Positions 24,914 to 32,940 are shown, counted from the first letter of the stretch. The stretch: DNA of 33,094 nucleotides from Candidatus Segatella caccae (GCA_900556395.1 USOQ01000023.1:1-33094), one strand, 5' to 3'. Made by a program: numbers and translations. Notes: generated by a model not told the origin, from the letters alone.

Positions 24914-25849
24914 ATGGCAAGACAAATAAATGGCATTCGTCGAATGTTGCTTATCATCAATAAGATTTATGCAACCAATGGTCAGTATGGGAACAGCTGT
25001 GTATCCGTACACGAACTATTGGGTTATATTAATGACCATGTGGATGCTCCTGTCTCAGAAAGAACTCTGCAAAGAGACATCAATGACATAGAAATGCTGT
25101 TTCATATAGAAATATCCTTTGATAGGGCAACGAATAGTTATCGCATCAATGAGAGGTTTTCGATCAGGGAGGATAGGCTTTCAGAAATGCTCCTTAACTT
25201 CGAATTGCTCAATGCCGTGGATGATAGTCCTAACATGAGGTCGTATATTTTGCCAGAGCATCATCGGGCTGTCTTCTGCAAGTATATGCCTCAACTGATA
25301 TATGCGGTGAGGAATCAGCACACCATCTCTTTCCAATATGTCCTTTATCGACATGGAGGTGAGGTGATAACGAAAGAGAATATCTTACCTCATTATATCA
25401 AGGAATCTAACCAACTTTGGTATGTTTTGGCTTATGATGCAGATGGATATCAGCTAAAGGCATATGGCATTGATAGAATCCGCAATCTGGTGGTGCATGA
25501 TACCCTGTTTGAACGAAACGTAGATATTGATGTGAATGGGATGTATCGAGATTGTTATGGTATTTGGAATGATGAGTGTTTGCCCGTAGAGGAGGTTGTC
25601 TTGCAATATGATAATAGGGATGGCTATTTCTTGAAGGCAATGCCGCTGCATCATACTCAGAGGGTTTTAGTGGATGATGGTAAAGTGTTCAAGATTTCTG
25701 TGCATGTCAAGATTACCAACGACTTTGTGATGGCATTGTTGTCACGAAGCCGTTCTTTGGAAGTGATTGCGCCGATGCATCTCAGAAAACGAATGATGGA
25801 TGTTTATAGGGAGGCTTTGGTAAGAAATTCTGACCAAATGATATGTTAG
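24914..25849 (+). CDS. WYL-domain transcriptional regulator
   Basis: A 311-residue regulator. Residues about 1-80 form a winged helix-turn-helix of the DeoR/YafY type (VSERTLQRDINDIEMLF at 47-63 is the recognition region). The WYL domain follows: NQLWYVLAYDADGYQLKAYGIDRIRNL (about 166-192, in parts) with the W-Y-V variant, then a C-terminal WCX-like region ending near LSRSRSLEVIAP. WYL domains sense nucleic acids or nucleotides and often control phage-defence or CRISPR genes. It is in the same unit as the GIY-YIG nuclease and a 56-aa protein. Autoregulation of this unit is a reasonable guess. Confidence 0.88.
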   Translation: MARQINGIRRMLLIINKIYATNGQYGNSCVSVHELLGYINDHVDAPVSERTLQRDINDIEMLFHIEISFDRATNSYRINERFSIREDRLSEMLLNFELLNAVDDSPNMRSYILPEHHRAVFCKYMPQLIYAVRNQHTISFQYVLYRHGGEVITKENILPHYIKESNQLWYVLAYDADGYQLKAYGIDRIRNLVVHDTLFERNVDIDVNGMYRDCYGIWNDECLPVEEVVLQYDNRDGYFLKAMPLHHTQRVLVDDGKVFKISVHVKITNDFVMALLSRSRSLEVIAPMHLRKRMMDVYREALVRNSDQMIC

Positions 25850-25886
25850 ATAAAAATGTAGAATCTAAAAAATAGTATTGTAGCCT

Positions 25887-26057
25887 ATGGTTTATTTTGA
25901 TGTTCAGATAGAGACAGAGTTGGGAGAGATGGTGAGCTATTATGTTGCTGCAACGGATGAGGCTCAAGCCGAGGATTTTGCCACTGCTGCATTCGAGAAT
26001 GGGGAAATAGAATGTATGGGGATACAAATCGTTAAAATTTATGCACTTAGGGCATGA
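25887..26057 (+). CDS. Small acidic protein (56 aa) downstream of the WYL gene
   Basis: An ATG at 25887 opens a 56-codon frame ending TGA at 26055-26057, 37 bp after the WYL stop. The protein is acidic in the middle (ATDEAQAEDFATAAFENGEI) with a strand-helix-strand pattern, starting MVYFDVQIETELGEMVSYYV. It has no signal peptide. The family is not recognised. Its codon use and position suggest a real gene in the GIY-YIG/WYL unit. A partly overlapping minus-strand frame is possible. Confidence 0.55.
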   Translation: MVYFDVQIETELGEMVSYYVAATDEAQAEDFATAAFENGEIECMGIQIVKIYALRA

Positions 26058-26153
26058 TTTTGAACATTCTTCCTTACTCAGCAGGGCACAAAGATTTTTA
26101 TTGTATTCCTTCTTGTCCTTGCAGAGCAATCGCAGGGTATCCAGTAGCTTCTT
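26048..26153 (-). pseudogene. Possible truncated cysteine-rich coding fragment at the island edge
   Basis: Read from 26153 downwards on the minus strand, the frame gives KKLLDTLRLLCKDKKEYNKN followed by LCALLSKEECSKSCPKC. This has protein-like composition with a CxxxC/CPxC cluster. It starts exactly at the rnfA junction and becomes implausible beyond about 26048, where it meets the 56-aa gene on the other strand. It could be the cut end of a gene carried by the element; no family is recognised. Confidence 0.25.
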
Positions 26154-26333
26154 GGCTTTGCTTTGGCACTCATCGTCTTTGCTGGCATCCGCGAGCAGCA
26201 GGCTTTGGTTCGCATCCCTAAGGGCATGCAGGGCATTGCCATTGTCATGGTAACAGCAGCCTTGTTGAGTCTTGCCTTCATGGGCTTCTCAGGTGTAGAT
26301 GGTGGCTTGAGGGCATTGTTCGGTCTCGAGTAA
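26154..26333 (+). pseudogene. rnfA 3'-end remnant (right copy of the direct repeat)
   Basis: Encodes the last 59 residues of RnfA in frame with the stop at 26331-26333, but has no start or upstream part. Against the intact gene: 173 of 180 bases identical, no indel, six of seven changes synonymous and one Lys-to-Arg. The remnant therefore descends from a functional, slightly diverged rnfA. The 26058-26616 gap otherwise holds the minus-strand fragment, the terminator at 26354 and the hairpin at 26474. Confidence 0.93.
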
Positions 26334-26353
26334 GGTTACGATTTTTTTTAATA

Positions 26354-26400
26354 TAAGTCCCACAGCAGCAGTCTTACGACTGAGCTGTCGGACTTTTTTT
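26354..26400 (+). terminator. Terminator behind the rnfA remnant
   Basis: AAGTCCCACAGC... pairs with ...GCTGTCGGACTT, with inner GCAGTC/GACTG pairing and one C-C mismatch, then seven T. Its left arm AAGTCCCACAG is shared with the rnf terminator at 18841, so it is probably the displaced original rnf terminator. Confidence 0.85.
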
Positions 26401-26460
26401 GTCGTTCACAAAGAGCAAACAGCCATAGTGTTTAGAAAGAATATGATTTGTTTAACCCAA

Positions 26461-26517
26461 ACTGGGGTAGTAGATTGCGTATGGGGGCTCTCCCCAGTGC
26501 ACACCCCCATAAGCAAT
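26461..26517. repeat. Hairpin with two competing pairings
   Basis: ATTGCGTATGGGGG (26474-26487) pairs with CCCCCATAAGCAAT (26504-26517), with one mismatch. ACTGGGG (26461-26467) can instead pair with CCCCAGT (26492-26498) in its loop. It shares the CTCCCCAGTGCA and TTGCTTATGGG words with the repeats at 27088-27159. Confidence 0.6.
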
Positions 26518-26616
26518 CCACTAAACACTGAAACAGATGCCTTGCTTCTTTATTATAAACGAATCGTAGTATTTGTAGATGAACGATGTGTTTCATGCAC
26601 ATTCTTCCCCCTCTAT

Positions 26617-26985
26617 CTACTTCATAAAGACGAAGTAGACGGCGGCAATGAGGCAGATGAAGGCTGCCAAATGATTCCAATGCAGACTCTGGCCTTGGAA
26701 GAGGATGTTGGCAATGATGGCGAAGACGATAAGGGAAATACATTCCTGTATCACCTTGAGCTGAACCAACGAGAATGGTCCGCCATTGTCGATAAAGCCC
26801 ATGCGGTTGGCAGGCACTTGACAACAGTATTCAAAGAAGGCTATCGCCCAACTGAAGGCTATTACGCCTACTAATGGCCAGTTACTGCTGACCCCTGTCT
26901 GTTGTAGTTTGAGGTGGCCATACCATGCTATGGTCATGAAGATGTTGCTTAATACTAAGAGTAGTATGGTGTATATTCCGTTCAT
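26617..26985 (-). CDS. DMT-family (DUF486) small membrane protein
   Basis: A 122-residue inner-membrane protein with four hydrophobic helices, matching the DUF486 family, a single-repeat branch of the drug/metabolite transporter superfamily. Recognisable parts: SNIFMTIAWYGHLK (about 13-26), AFSWAIAFFEYCCQVPANR (about 43-61) and LKVIQECISLIVFA (about 76-89). It probably works as a dimer; the substrate is unknown. It follows hrpB on the same strand after a 163-bp gap full of repeats, so it may be expressed separately. Confidence 0.88.
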   Translation of the reverse strand: MNGIYTILLLVLSNIFMTIAWYGHLKLQQTGVSSNWPLVGVIAFSWAIAFFEYCCQVPANRMGFIDNGGPFSLVQLKVIQECISLIVFAIIANILFQGQSLHWNHLAAFICLIAAVYFVFMK

Positions 26986-27087
26986 TGTTTTGTTTAGTGT
27001 TTAATGTTTATTTGTATAATGTTAAGTGTTAAATTTAATGTTTGGAGGTTGGGACATTTTTTTATGGGCGGGCAAGATGCCACGCCC

Positions 27088-27159
27088 TCCCCAGTGCAGT
27101 CTTGCTTATGGGCAGGCTGGAAGCACTGCTCTCCCAGTGCAGACTTGCTTATGGGCAGG
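27088..27159 (+). repeat. Two direct repeats of 29 bp at the 3' end of hrpB
   Basis: Copies at 27088-27116 and 27131-27159 share CAGTGCAG.CTTGCTTATGGGCAGG with a 43-bp period. A partial third copy (TTTATGGGCGGGCAAG) is at 27061-27076. The second copy overlaps the last codons of hrpB. The same words occur, partly inverted, at 26474-26517. Confidence 0.8.
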
Positions 27160-29656
27160 AACGCTTTACTCCTCTCACCGCTTCACTCTCTAAGGGATTC
27201 TCGGGCCAGAAGTGTTTGGGGTAACGTCGCTTTAGCTCCTTGCGTACGTCAAAGTAAGTGCCTTGCCAGAAGCTGGCGAGGTCTTGCGTGAGTTGCACGG
27301 GTTTGAAACCTGGAGACAGGAGCTCCATCAAGAGTGGTTGCCTACCGTTGTCGATCTTGGGCGTTTGGTTCATACCGAAACATTCCTGTAATCGTACACT
27401 TAGTACGGGTGCCTCTGCTCCTGGCCGATAGTCGATGCGGATGCGGCTTCCTGAAGGAACTTCGATATGTGTGGGGGCCAAGCGGTCTATTTCTTCTTGC
27501 AGTTCGTAGGGTATCTGCGCCCATAGTATCTCTGCAAGGTCGAGCTTCTTGAGCTCGGCAATGGTTGTTTTCAACTTTCCCTCTTGTTCCAGATAGAAGG
27601 GCAACCATTCTGCGGCAGTTGCCATCAGATGCTCAGTGGAAAGGTCGGGCACGTTCATCTCAGGGTGCCACTGTTTTATCTTTGCCACTCTCTGCTGCAG
27701 ACGTTTCACCTGCTCATTCCAGTCGAACATACTGAGTCCGTCTTTCTTTACTGCAGAACAGATGATGTCTATCACTTCTTCTTTGTCGGCATCATGGATG
27801 GGTTTGCTTTCTATGACCAACATTCCGATGCGGTTTTCCCTTTGCATTCGCACCATTCCCGCTTTGCTGTCCCATGAGATATTGGTGTATGTCGAGGTGG
27901 GCAGGTCGTCGATGCTGACGGGTGCAGAGAGAAACACCTTGCCTTTCTTGCCCACAGCGTTGAGCGAAGCTATGGTGAGCCATGTGTGCGTGGACATGGG
28001 GTCGTTTCGGTCGATGAATAGAGGCTCTCCTCCTGACAATCTGAAGTTGCCGATGTTGTCGAGAGCCATAGCGATTCGCTCTGGATAAGCTGAGGCTATC
28101 AGGCTTCCTACTGCTTCGGGAGCAACGGGATGGTTGTCCTCTTTTACCTGGAGTAGCTTGCGGTATTCTTGTGCTATCTGTGCGATGCGTGCCCATCTAC
28201 CCAAGTTCTTCTTTTCTCTCTGTGAACGTAGCATGGTGATGCGTAGGGTCATGTCTGAATCCGCGTTTTCGCTCATAGGGTCTTTTTCTTCCAAGAGAGC
28301 AGCCATGTCGCAGGCCAAAGCTTTTTGGGCATCAGTGGCTGAACAGAGTATCATCTTGGCGATACGAGGATGGCAGGGGAGAGCAGCCATCTCCTTGCCA
28401 AGGAGTGTGGCGCTTCCGTCCTCGCTGATGGCTTGCAGCGAAAGGAGTAAGTGTTTCGCATTGTAGATGTTGCTATGGGATGGTGGCGTGAGCCATGGGA
28501 GCGACATGGGGTCTTTCTCTCCGAAGGCAGCAATATCGAGAACCATCGAGGTAAGGTCGGCCTCTTCGATCTCGGGTTTGCGTTGTTCCTGCATGAGGTG
28601 TTCTGAGGTTTGCGTCCATAGCCGGTAGCAGATGCCCTCAGCCACTCTGCCTGCTCGCCCTCTTCGTTGGATGGCCATGTCCTTGCTGATGCGCACGGTG
28701 GTGAGATGACTGAGTCCTGTGTGAGCGTCAAAAACCAACTGACGGCAGAGTCCTGAGTCGACAACGATTCTTACGCCCTCGATGGTGAGCGATGTTTCGG
28801 CAATGGGCGTTGCGAGAACGATCTTTCGCTCGCCATGGCGTGACGGAGCTATGGCTTGACGTTGTTTCTCGGGTGAGAGATTGCCGTAGAGTGGGAATAT
28901 CTGTGTCGGCGTGCCAGCAAGACTATTGGCAAGGAGTTCTTCGCATCTCAGTATGTCTGCTTGTCCTGGCAAGAAGGCAAGGATGTCGCCCTCATGGTCG
29001 CGATGAGCTCGCATCACAATGGCTGCCACCTCTTTATGTATGTTGTACTTGTCTACGTCAGCCTCGGCATAGACTGTTCGAACAGGAAACATTCTTCCTG
29101 CACACTCGATGAGCGGTGCTTGGAGCTTCTGGCAGATGAAGGAAGTGTCGATGGTAGCCGACATGATAATGATTTTCAAATCGGGGCGGATGATGTGCTG
29201 CGCTTGCAGGGTGAGTGCCAGTGCTAAATCGGAATGGATGCTTCTTTCGTGAAACTCGTCGAAGATGATAGCGTCTATGCCCTCGAGAGTGGCGTCGTTG
29301 ACCAACATTCTGGTGAGTATGCCTTCTGTGAGAACTTCGATGCGGGTTTCTGCAGATACTTTGTTTTCAAAGCGTACACGGTAGCCCACCGTCTTGCCTG
29401 TTGGCTCTCCTATGAGATTGGCCATTCGCTCGGCAATTTGTCGGGCTGCAAGTCGTCTTGGTTCCAGCATGAGGATTTTTCCCTTGCTGTTCATCCCTTC
29501 AAGGATGGTAAGAGGGAGCAACGTGGACTTGCCCGCTCCTGGGGGTGCTGTGACTACAAGATTAGCCGACTCTTTCAACGTCTGATTGATAGAGTCGGCT
29601 ATGCTGAGGGCAGGCAGTGTGCTTGCCTGAGAGTTTATGCTTGTGAAATCTGTCAT
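27149..29656 (-). CDS. hrpB: ATP-dependent helicase HrpB
   Basis: An 835-residue DEAH/RHA-type helicase, normal HrpB length. Motifs in order: Walker A APPGAGKST (about 37-45), TEGILTRML (motif Ib region), DEFHERS (about 132-138, DEAH box variant), SATID (motif III), then the C-terminal helicase domain with TSLTIEGVRIVVDSG and QRRGRAGR (motif VI), followed by HA2 and the HrpB-specific C-terminal domain (RIRIDYRPGAEAPVLSVRLQ). The enzyme is thought to unwind RNA; its cellular task is poorly defined. The last codons run into the direct repeats, which may have altered the C-terminus. It starts 27 bp after the preceding gene. Confidence 0.95.
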   Translation of the reverse strand: MTDFTSINSQASTLPALSIADSINQTLKESANLVVTAPPGAGKSTLLPLTILEGMNSKGKILMLEPRRLAARQIAERMANLIGEPTGKTVGYRVRFENKVSAETRIEVLTEGILTRMLVNDATLEGIDAIIFDEFHERSIHSDLALALTLQAQHIIRPDLKIIIMSATIDTSFICQKLQAPLIECAGRMFPVRTVYAEADVDKYNIHKEVAAIVMRAHRDHEGDILAFLPGQADILRCEELLANSLAGTPTQIFPLYGNLSPEKQRQAIAPSRHGERKIVLATPIAETSLTIEGVRIVVDSGLCRQLVFDAHTGLSHLTTVRISKDMAIQRRGRAGRVAEGICYRLWTQTSEHLMQEQRKPEIEEADLTSMVLDIAAFGEKDPMSLPWLTPPSHSNIYNAKHLLLSLQAISEDGSATLLGKEMAALPCHPRIAKMILCSATDAQKALACDMAALLEEKDPMSENADSDMTLRITMLRSQREKKNLGRWARIAQIAQEYRKLLQVKEDNHPVAPEAVGSLIASAYPERIAMALDNIGNFRLSGGEPLFIDRNDPMSTHTWLTIASLNAVGKKGKVFLSAPVSIDDLPTSTYTNISWDSKAGMVRMQRENRIGMLVIESKPIHDADKEEVIDIICSAVKKDGLSMFDWNEQVKRLQQRVAKIKQWHPEMNVPDLSTEHLMATAAEWLPFYLEQEGKLKTTIAELKKLDLAEILWAQIPYELQEEIDRLAPTHIEVPSGSRIRIDYRPGAEAPVLSVRLQECFGMNQTPKIDNGRQPLLMELLSPGFKPVQLTQDLASFWQGTYFDVRKELKRRYPKHFWPENPLESEAVRGVKRSCP

Positions 29657-29683
29657 GTAGGAGGTTTACATACGGGGTGACGG

Positions 29684-30457
29684 CTATTTGACGTATTGCA
29701 GTATCTGGCGGCTCTTTCTGCCCTCTTTTGCTGGCAGTGGCATGAATCCCTCGGTGAGTCCTGTCTTCTCGGTCATGACCTGGAAGACAGCAGCTGCGTA
29801 GTTATTGAGTTTCCATTTGGCGAGTTCGGCATTGATGGCATCCTCGTCGTAGTTGTCGGCATAGAGCAGGGTGTGCAGGTCGTCAAGATATTTTTGTGGT
29901 ATGTTCTTGTGCGGCATCCTACTCTTAATTTGCATGATTTGCGCGATGATGGCTTCTTGGGTTTTGGCAGCGATGGCTTCCGCCTTACGCTTCTCATAGT
30001 TGGCAAAGATGGTTTCGTCAGTGCTCTGCCAGTCTTCGGACATGGTGTTTTCAGATGTGAGATGGCTGTACCCGTAATAGCGAATGAGTATCACGTGATG
30101 ATTCCATCCCAACGATTCGAGATATGCTTTCTCTAAGGGGGTTGTTGCAACGAGCACTTCGGCTTGTCTACACATATTGCGTAGGTAGATCATGCTTTGG
30201 AGGCTTCGTTTGATGCCTGGGTTGTTAAGATTTCTTTCCGATATATCGCCAAGTGGACATACGATATAAGGTATGCCCATCTTCTTGGAGCATCGAGCCA
30301 GACGGGCTCCTTGCTGTGTCCATCCCCCCAGCAACACTACCACATCGGCATCTTCCATGCAGGTGGTGATGTCGAGTCTTTGTTGTAAAGTCTCGATGTA
30401 GGCATGGTACATGATGTGTTGCTTTTTTGCCTTAGATATGAATAGATATACTTTCAT
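29684..30457 (-). CDS. Uncharacterised protein, possibly GT-B glycosyltransferase-like
   Basis: A 257-residue cytoplasmic protein. The N-terminal half has a Rossmann-like pattern: MKVYLFIS, ADVVVLLGGWTQQGARLARCSKKMGIPYIV (about 38-67, in parts), a GDISERN loop, then AEVLVATTPLEKAYLESLGW. This resembles the first domain of family-4-type glycosyltransferases, without a recognisable second (donor) domain. The C-terminal half is helical and charged. It lies between the GT2 gene (30 bp upstream) and hrpB (27 bp downstream), which supports a sugar-transfer-related role, but function is unassigned. Confidence 0.7.
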   Translation of the reverse strand: MKVYLFISKAKKQHIMYHAYIETLQQRLDITTCMEDADVVVLLGGWTQQGARLARCSKKMGIPYIVCPLGDISERNLNNPGIKRSLQSMIYLRNMCRQAEVLVATTPLEKAYLESLGWNHHVILIRYYGYSHLTSENTMSEDWQSTDETIFANYEKRKAEAIAAKTQEAIIAQIMQIKSRMPHKNIPQKYLDDLHTLLYADNYDEDAINAELAKWKLNNYAAAVFQVMTEKTGLTEGFMPLPAKEGRKSRQILQYVK

Positions 30458-30487
30458 CGTTGTTCACTTTTTTTAGAAAAAACTCTT

Positions 30488-31678
30488 CTACAGCTTGTGG
30501 CTTGTGAAATCATTCTTGTCTGCATGCCAGTAGCGCACTTTGTTGGCTAAGTTTCGCCAGATGACTCCATACTCATAGAAGGGTAGCTTGTAAGTGGCGA
30601 TGTCTTTGTCGAAATGCGAGATGGCTTTGTGGGCAATGATGACTCTCAGGATGATGAGCAAGAGTAGGGAAAAGCCTGCACAAGCTGTAAGAATCCAGTC
30701 TTGCGTCATGATGGCATAAGCCAAGGTGACAAGGGATGCTGTAAGGCTGAGGTGGGGCAGCAGATGGTCGAAGAACATCAAGGTGCGCATGGAACGATGT
30801 CGAAGCATAGACTTGCGCGAAGCCTGTAGATAGAGATGTGCGTTGTGCCAGCTCTTGTCTGTTGGTGCTTCCTGAGTAAGCCAGGCAGCTTCATTCAGTT
30901 CGACTGCCGTTCCTCCCTCTTGTCCATATTTATTGACCAAGAAGTCATATTCGCTGCGTAGGTATTCTAAGTTGCCTTGAAAACCTTGCTGGTTCATGAA
31001 ATCACTTTTGCGGAAGAGTACGTTAGGCAGGTTGGTGCGATAACCATAGGAGCGTTGTGCGCGACGCAGCAGATAGTAAGCTTCTCGGATGGTGTCAAAG
31101 CGTCTTACACCCTTGCAGGTGTCTTCTGTGCAGACATAGCCCAACACGAGATGGGTGGGGTCTTGACATTGACGTGTCATAGCAGCAAGCCACTCGTCGT
31201 TGTTGGCTCTACAGGTGGGTTCGGTCAGCAAGATCCACTCGTACTTAGAGGCTTTCACACCCACGGTGATTTGCAGTTTCTTGCGACTCATATAGCGTGA
31301 ACTGTCGGGTATGAAGGTGTAATAGAGGTGTGTGTGTTCTGCTGACAGGCGTTTCAAGAAGTCGATGGTATCGCCATCGCTATTTTGGCAAACTACGACT
31401 ACCTGATAGTCGTTGGGGTATTTCTGCTTGAGGAATGATGGCAGATTGCGTTCCAACTCAGGCAGATTGTCGTGAGCTGTGATAAGAACCGTGACAGACG
31501 GTGAGAGCGTGGCTTTCTGTTCTGCTTGTTGTTCTTCTGTTTCGGTATCATTACCTTGTTGTTCACTCACTGTATGCAAACGCAACGAGCGCAGAAATGG
31601 ATTTATCAGCGATCCGAGGATAGCCAATAAAAACACTACTGCGCCTGCGATGATAGTTGTAGTACTGATAATCATCAT
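30488..31678 (-). CDS. Family 2 glycosyltransferase, membrane-anchored
   Basis: A 396-residue protein: an N-terminal membrane helix (about 5-30), a GT-A glycosyltransferase 2 domain (about 60-290: VTVLITAHDNLPELERNLPS, YQVVVVCQNSDGDT, EWILLTEPTCRAN) and two C-terminal membrane helices (about 308-345). The usual DxD is not obvious; TEPTC occupies its place, so metal binding may differ. It could build a surface glycan or lipid-linked sugar. It starts 29 bp after lysA and is followed 30 bp later by the possible second transferase. ATG at 31675 is an alternative start. Confidence 0.87.
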   Translation of the reverse strand: MMIISTTTIIAGAVVFLLAILGSLINPFLRSLRLHTVSEQQGNDTETEEQQAEQKATLSPSVTVLITAHDNLPELERNLPSFLKQKYPNDYQVVVVCQNSDGDTIDFLKRLSAEHTHLYYTFIPDSSRYMSRKKLQITVGVKASKYEWILLTEPTCRANNDEWLAAMTRQCQDPTHLVLGYVCTEDTCKGVRRFDTIREAYYLLRRAQRSYGYRTNLPNVLFRKSDFMNQQGFQGNLEYLRSEYDFLVNKYGQEGGTAVELNEAAWLTQEAPTDKSWHNAHLYLQASRKSMLRHRSMRTLMFFDHLLPHLSLTASLVTLAYAIMTQDWILTACAGFSLLLLIILRVIIAHKAISHFDKDIATYKLPFYEYGVIWRNLANKVRYWHADKNDFTSHKL

Positions 31679-31707
31679 TATTTTTCTTTCTCGTAATTTT
31701 TTCCGTC

Positions 31708-32865
31708 TTACATTTCTTCTGTCATGTAGCCTTTAGGCATCTGTCGGCAGTTGTACTGACTTGCCATGATTTCACCATAGGCTCCAGCAGAACGGATGGC
31801 TATGAGGTCGCCACGGTGGGTCTTGTTGAGGTCGATAGCTTTAGCAAAGACATCGCTCGACTCACAGATGGGGCCTACAACGTCGTAAGTCTCTACGGGT
31901 TCGTCACTCGAAATGTTTTCTATCTTGTGATAAGCCTGGTAGAGTGCTGGTCGTATCAAGTCGGTCATTCCGGCATCTACGATAGCAAACTGCTTGGCTG
32001 TTCCTTGTTTGATGTAGAGCGTACGGGTGATGAGCGATCCCATTTGTCCCACTACTGAGCGTCCCAGTTCGAAATGTACCTTTTGACCGTCACGTAGTTT
32101 GAGATGCTTGGCGTAAGTGTCGAAGTAGGATTTGAAGTCGGGTATGGGCACGCGGTTGGGATGTTTGTAGTCAATGCCAAGACCTCCGCCCACGTTGATG
32201 TTCTTTACCTCAATGTGGTGAGCTTCCAGCTTGTTTTGCAGTTCGTTGATGCGATTGCAGAGTGCTTCGAAGTCTCCCATGTCAAGTATCTGACTACCGA
32301 TGTGGAAATGTAGGCCGAGAACCTTGATATGCTTCATACCTGCAGCTTCAGCCATTACGTTCTCCATATCGTGCATGGCAATTCCAAATTTGTTTTCAGC
32401 CAATCCTGTTGTAATATTGGCATGGGTGTGAGCCCCCACGTTGGGATTGATTCTGAAGCAGACCTGTGCAGTCTTGTTTTGCTGCTCTGCCAACTCGTTG
32501 ATAATCTCGAGTTCAGGGATGCTTTCTACGTTAAAGCAGAAAATGCCTTTCTGCAGTCCGAGATTAATCTCCCAGTCGCTTTTTCCTACTCCAGCATAAA
32601 CGATTTTGTCGGCTGGAAATCCTGCATGAAGGGCTGCTTGTATTTCTCCTCCGCTCACACAGTCGGCTCCCAACCCTGCGTGGCTGATAACGCCCAACAC
32701 TTTGGCATTGGCATTGGCTTTTACGGCATAGTGCACCTCAAAGCCTGGATGTTTGCTGGCTTCCTCGCAGATGGTTCTGAGAGTTTGTCTCAGCAGGGCT
32801 GTGTCGTAATAGTAGAACGGAGTCTGTATCTCCTGAAACTTATCTATAGGAAATGTTCCTTTCAT
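31708..32865 (-). CDS. lysA: Diaminopimelate decarboxylase
   Basis: A 385-residue PLP enzyme of the alanine-racemase-fold decarboxylases, converting meso-diaminopimelate to lysine. Visible: PLP lysine K49 in HYAVKANANAKVL, HFHIGSQI (about 190-197), NVGGGLGIDY, ELGRSVVG, and the partner-subunit motif CESSDVFAK. It is slightly shorter than many LysA proteins but complete. It is followed by two glycosyltransferase-type genes. The upstream neighbour, ending 141 bp away, is the aspartate kinase gene, so two lysine-pathway steps are paired here. Not to be confused with nspC in the same window, which belongs to the same fold family. Confidence 0.96.
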   Translation of the reverse strand: MKGTFPIDKFQEIQTPFYYYDTALLRQTLRTICEEASKHPGFEVHYAVKANANAKVLGVISHAGLGADCVSGGEIQAALHAGFPADKIVYAGVGKSDWEINLGLQKGIFCFNVESIPELEIINELAEQQNKTAQVCFRINPNVGAHTHANITTGLAENKFGIAMHDMENVMAEAAGMKHIKVLGLHFHIGSQILDMGDFEALCNRINELQNKLEAHHIEVKNINVGGGLGIDYKHPNRVPIPDFKSYFDTYAKHLKLRDGQKVHFELGRSVVGQMGSLITRTLYIKQGTAKQFAIVDAGMTDLIRPALYQAYHKIENISSDEPVETYDVVGPICESSDVFAKAIDLNKTHRGDLIAIRSAGAYGEIMASQYNCRQMPKGYMTEEM

Positions 32866-32940
32866 TTACCTTAAATCTAAAATTAATATCTTATATAGTC
32901 AAATTAGAAAATCCAATTTATTGTAAATCAGAATAACCAA

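Larger units (their letters stand above)
18619..26153. mobile_element. Putative genomic island inserted at the 3' end of rnfA
   Basis: Bracketed by direct copies of the rnfA 3' end. It carries a heme-uptake operon (19349-24132), a GIY-YIG/WYL/small-protein unit (24364-26057) and degraded sequence near both ends. The heme genes are GC-richer and use more GC-ending codons than the chromosome around them; the last 2 kb are AT-rich, so the island is a mosaic. No integrase or transposase is visible, so it is either a decayed integrative element, mobilised in trans, or the outcome of recombination with a related strain. Confidence 0.5.

Noticed and set aside
26428..26874. 148-residue plus-strand frame over the hairpin and DUF486 gene
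   Set aside because: Antisense to a recognisable membrane protein gene and without its own start signals.
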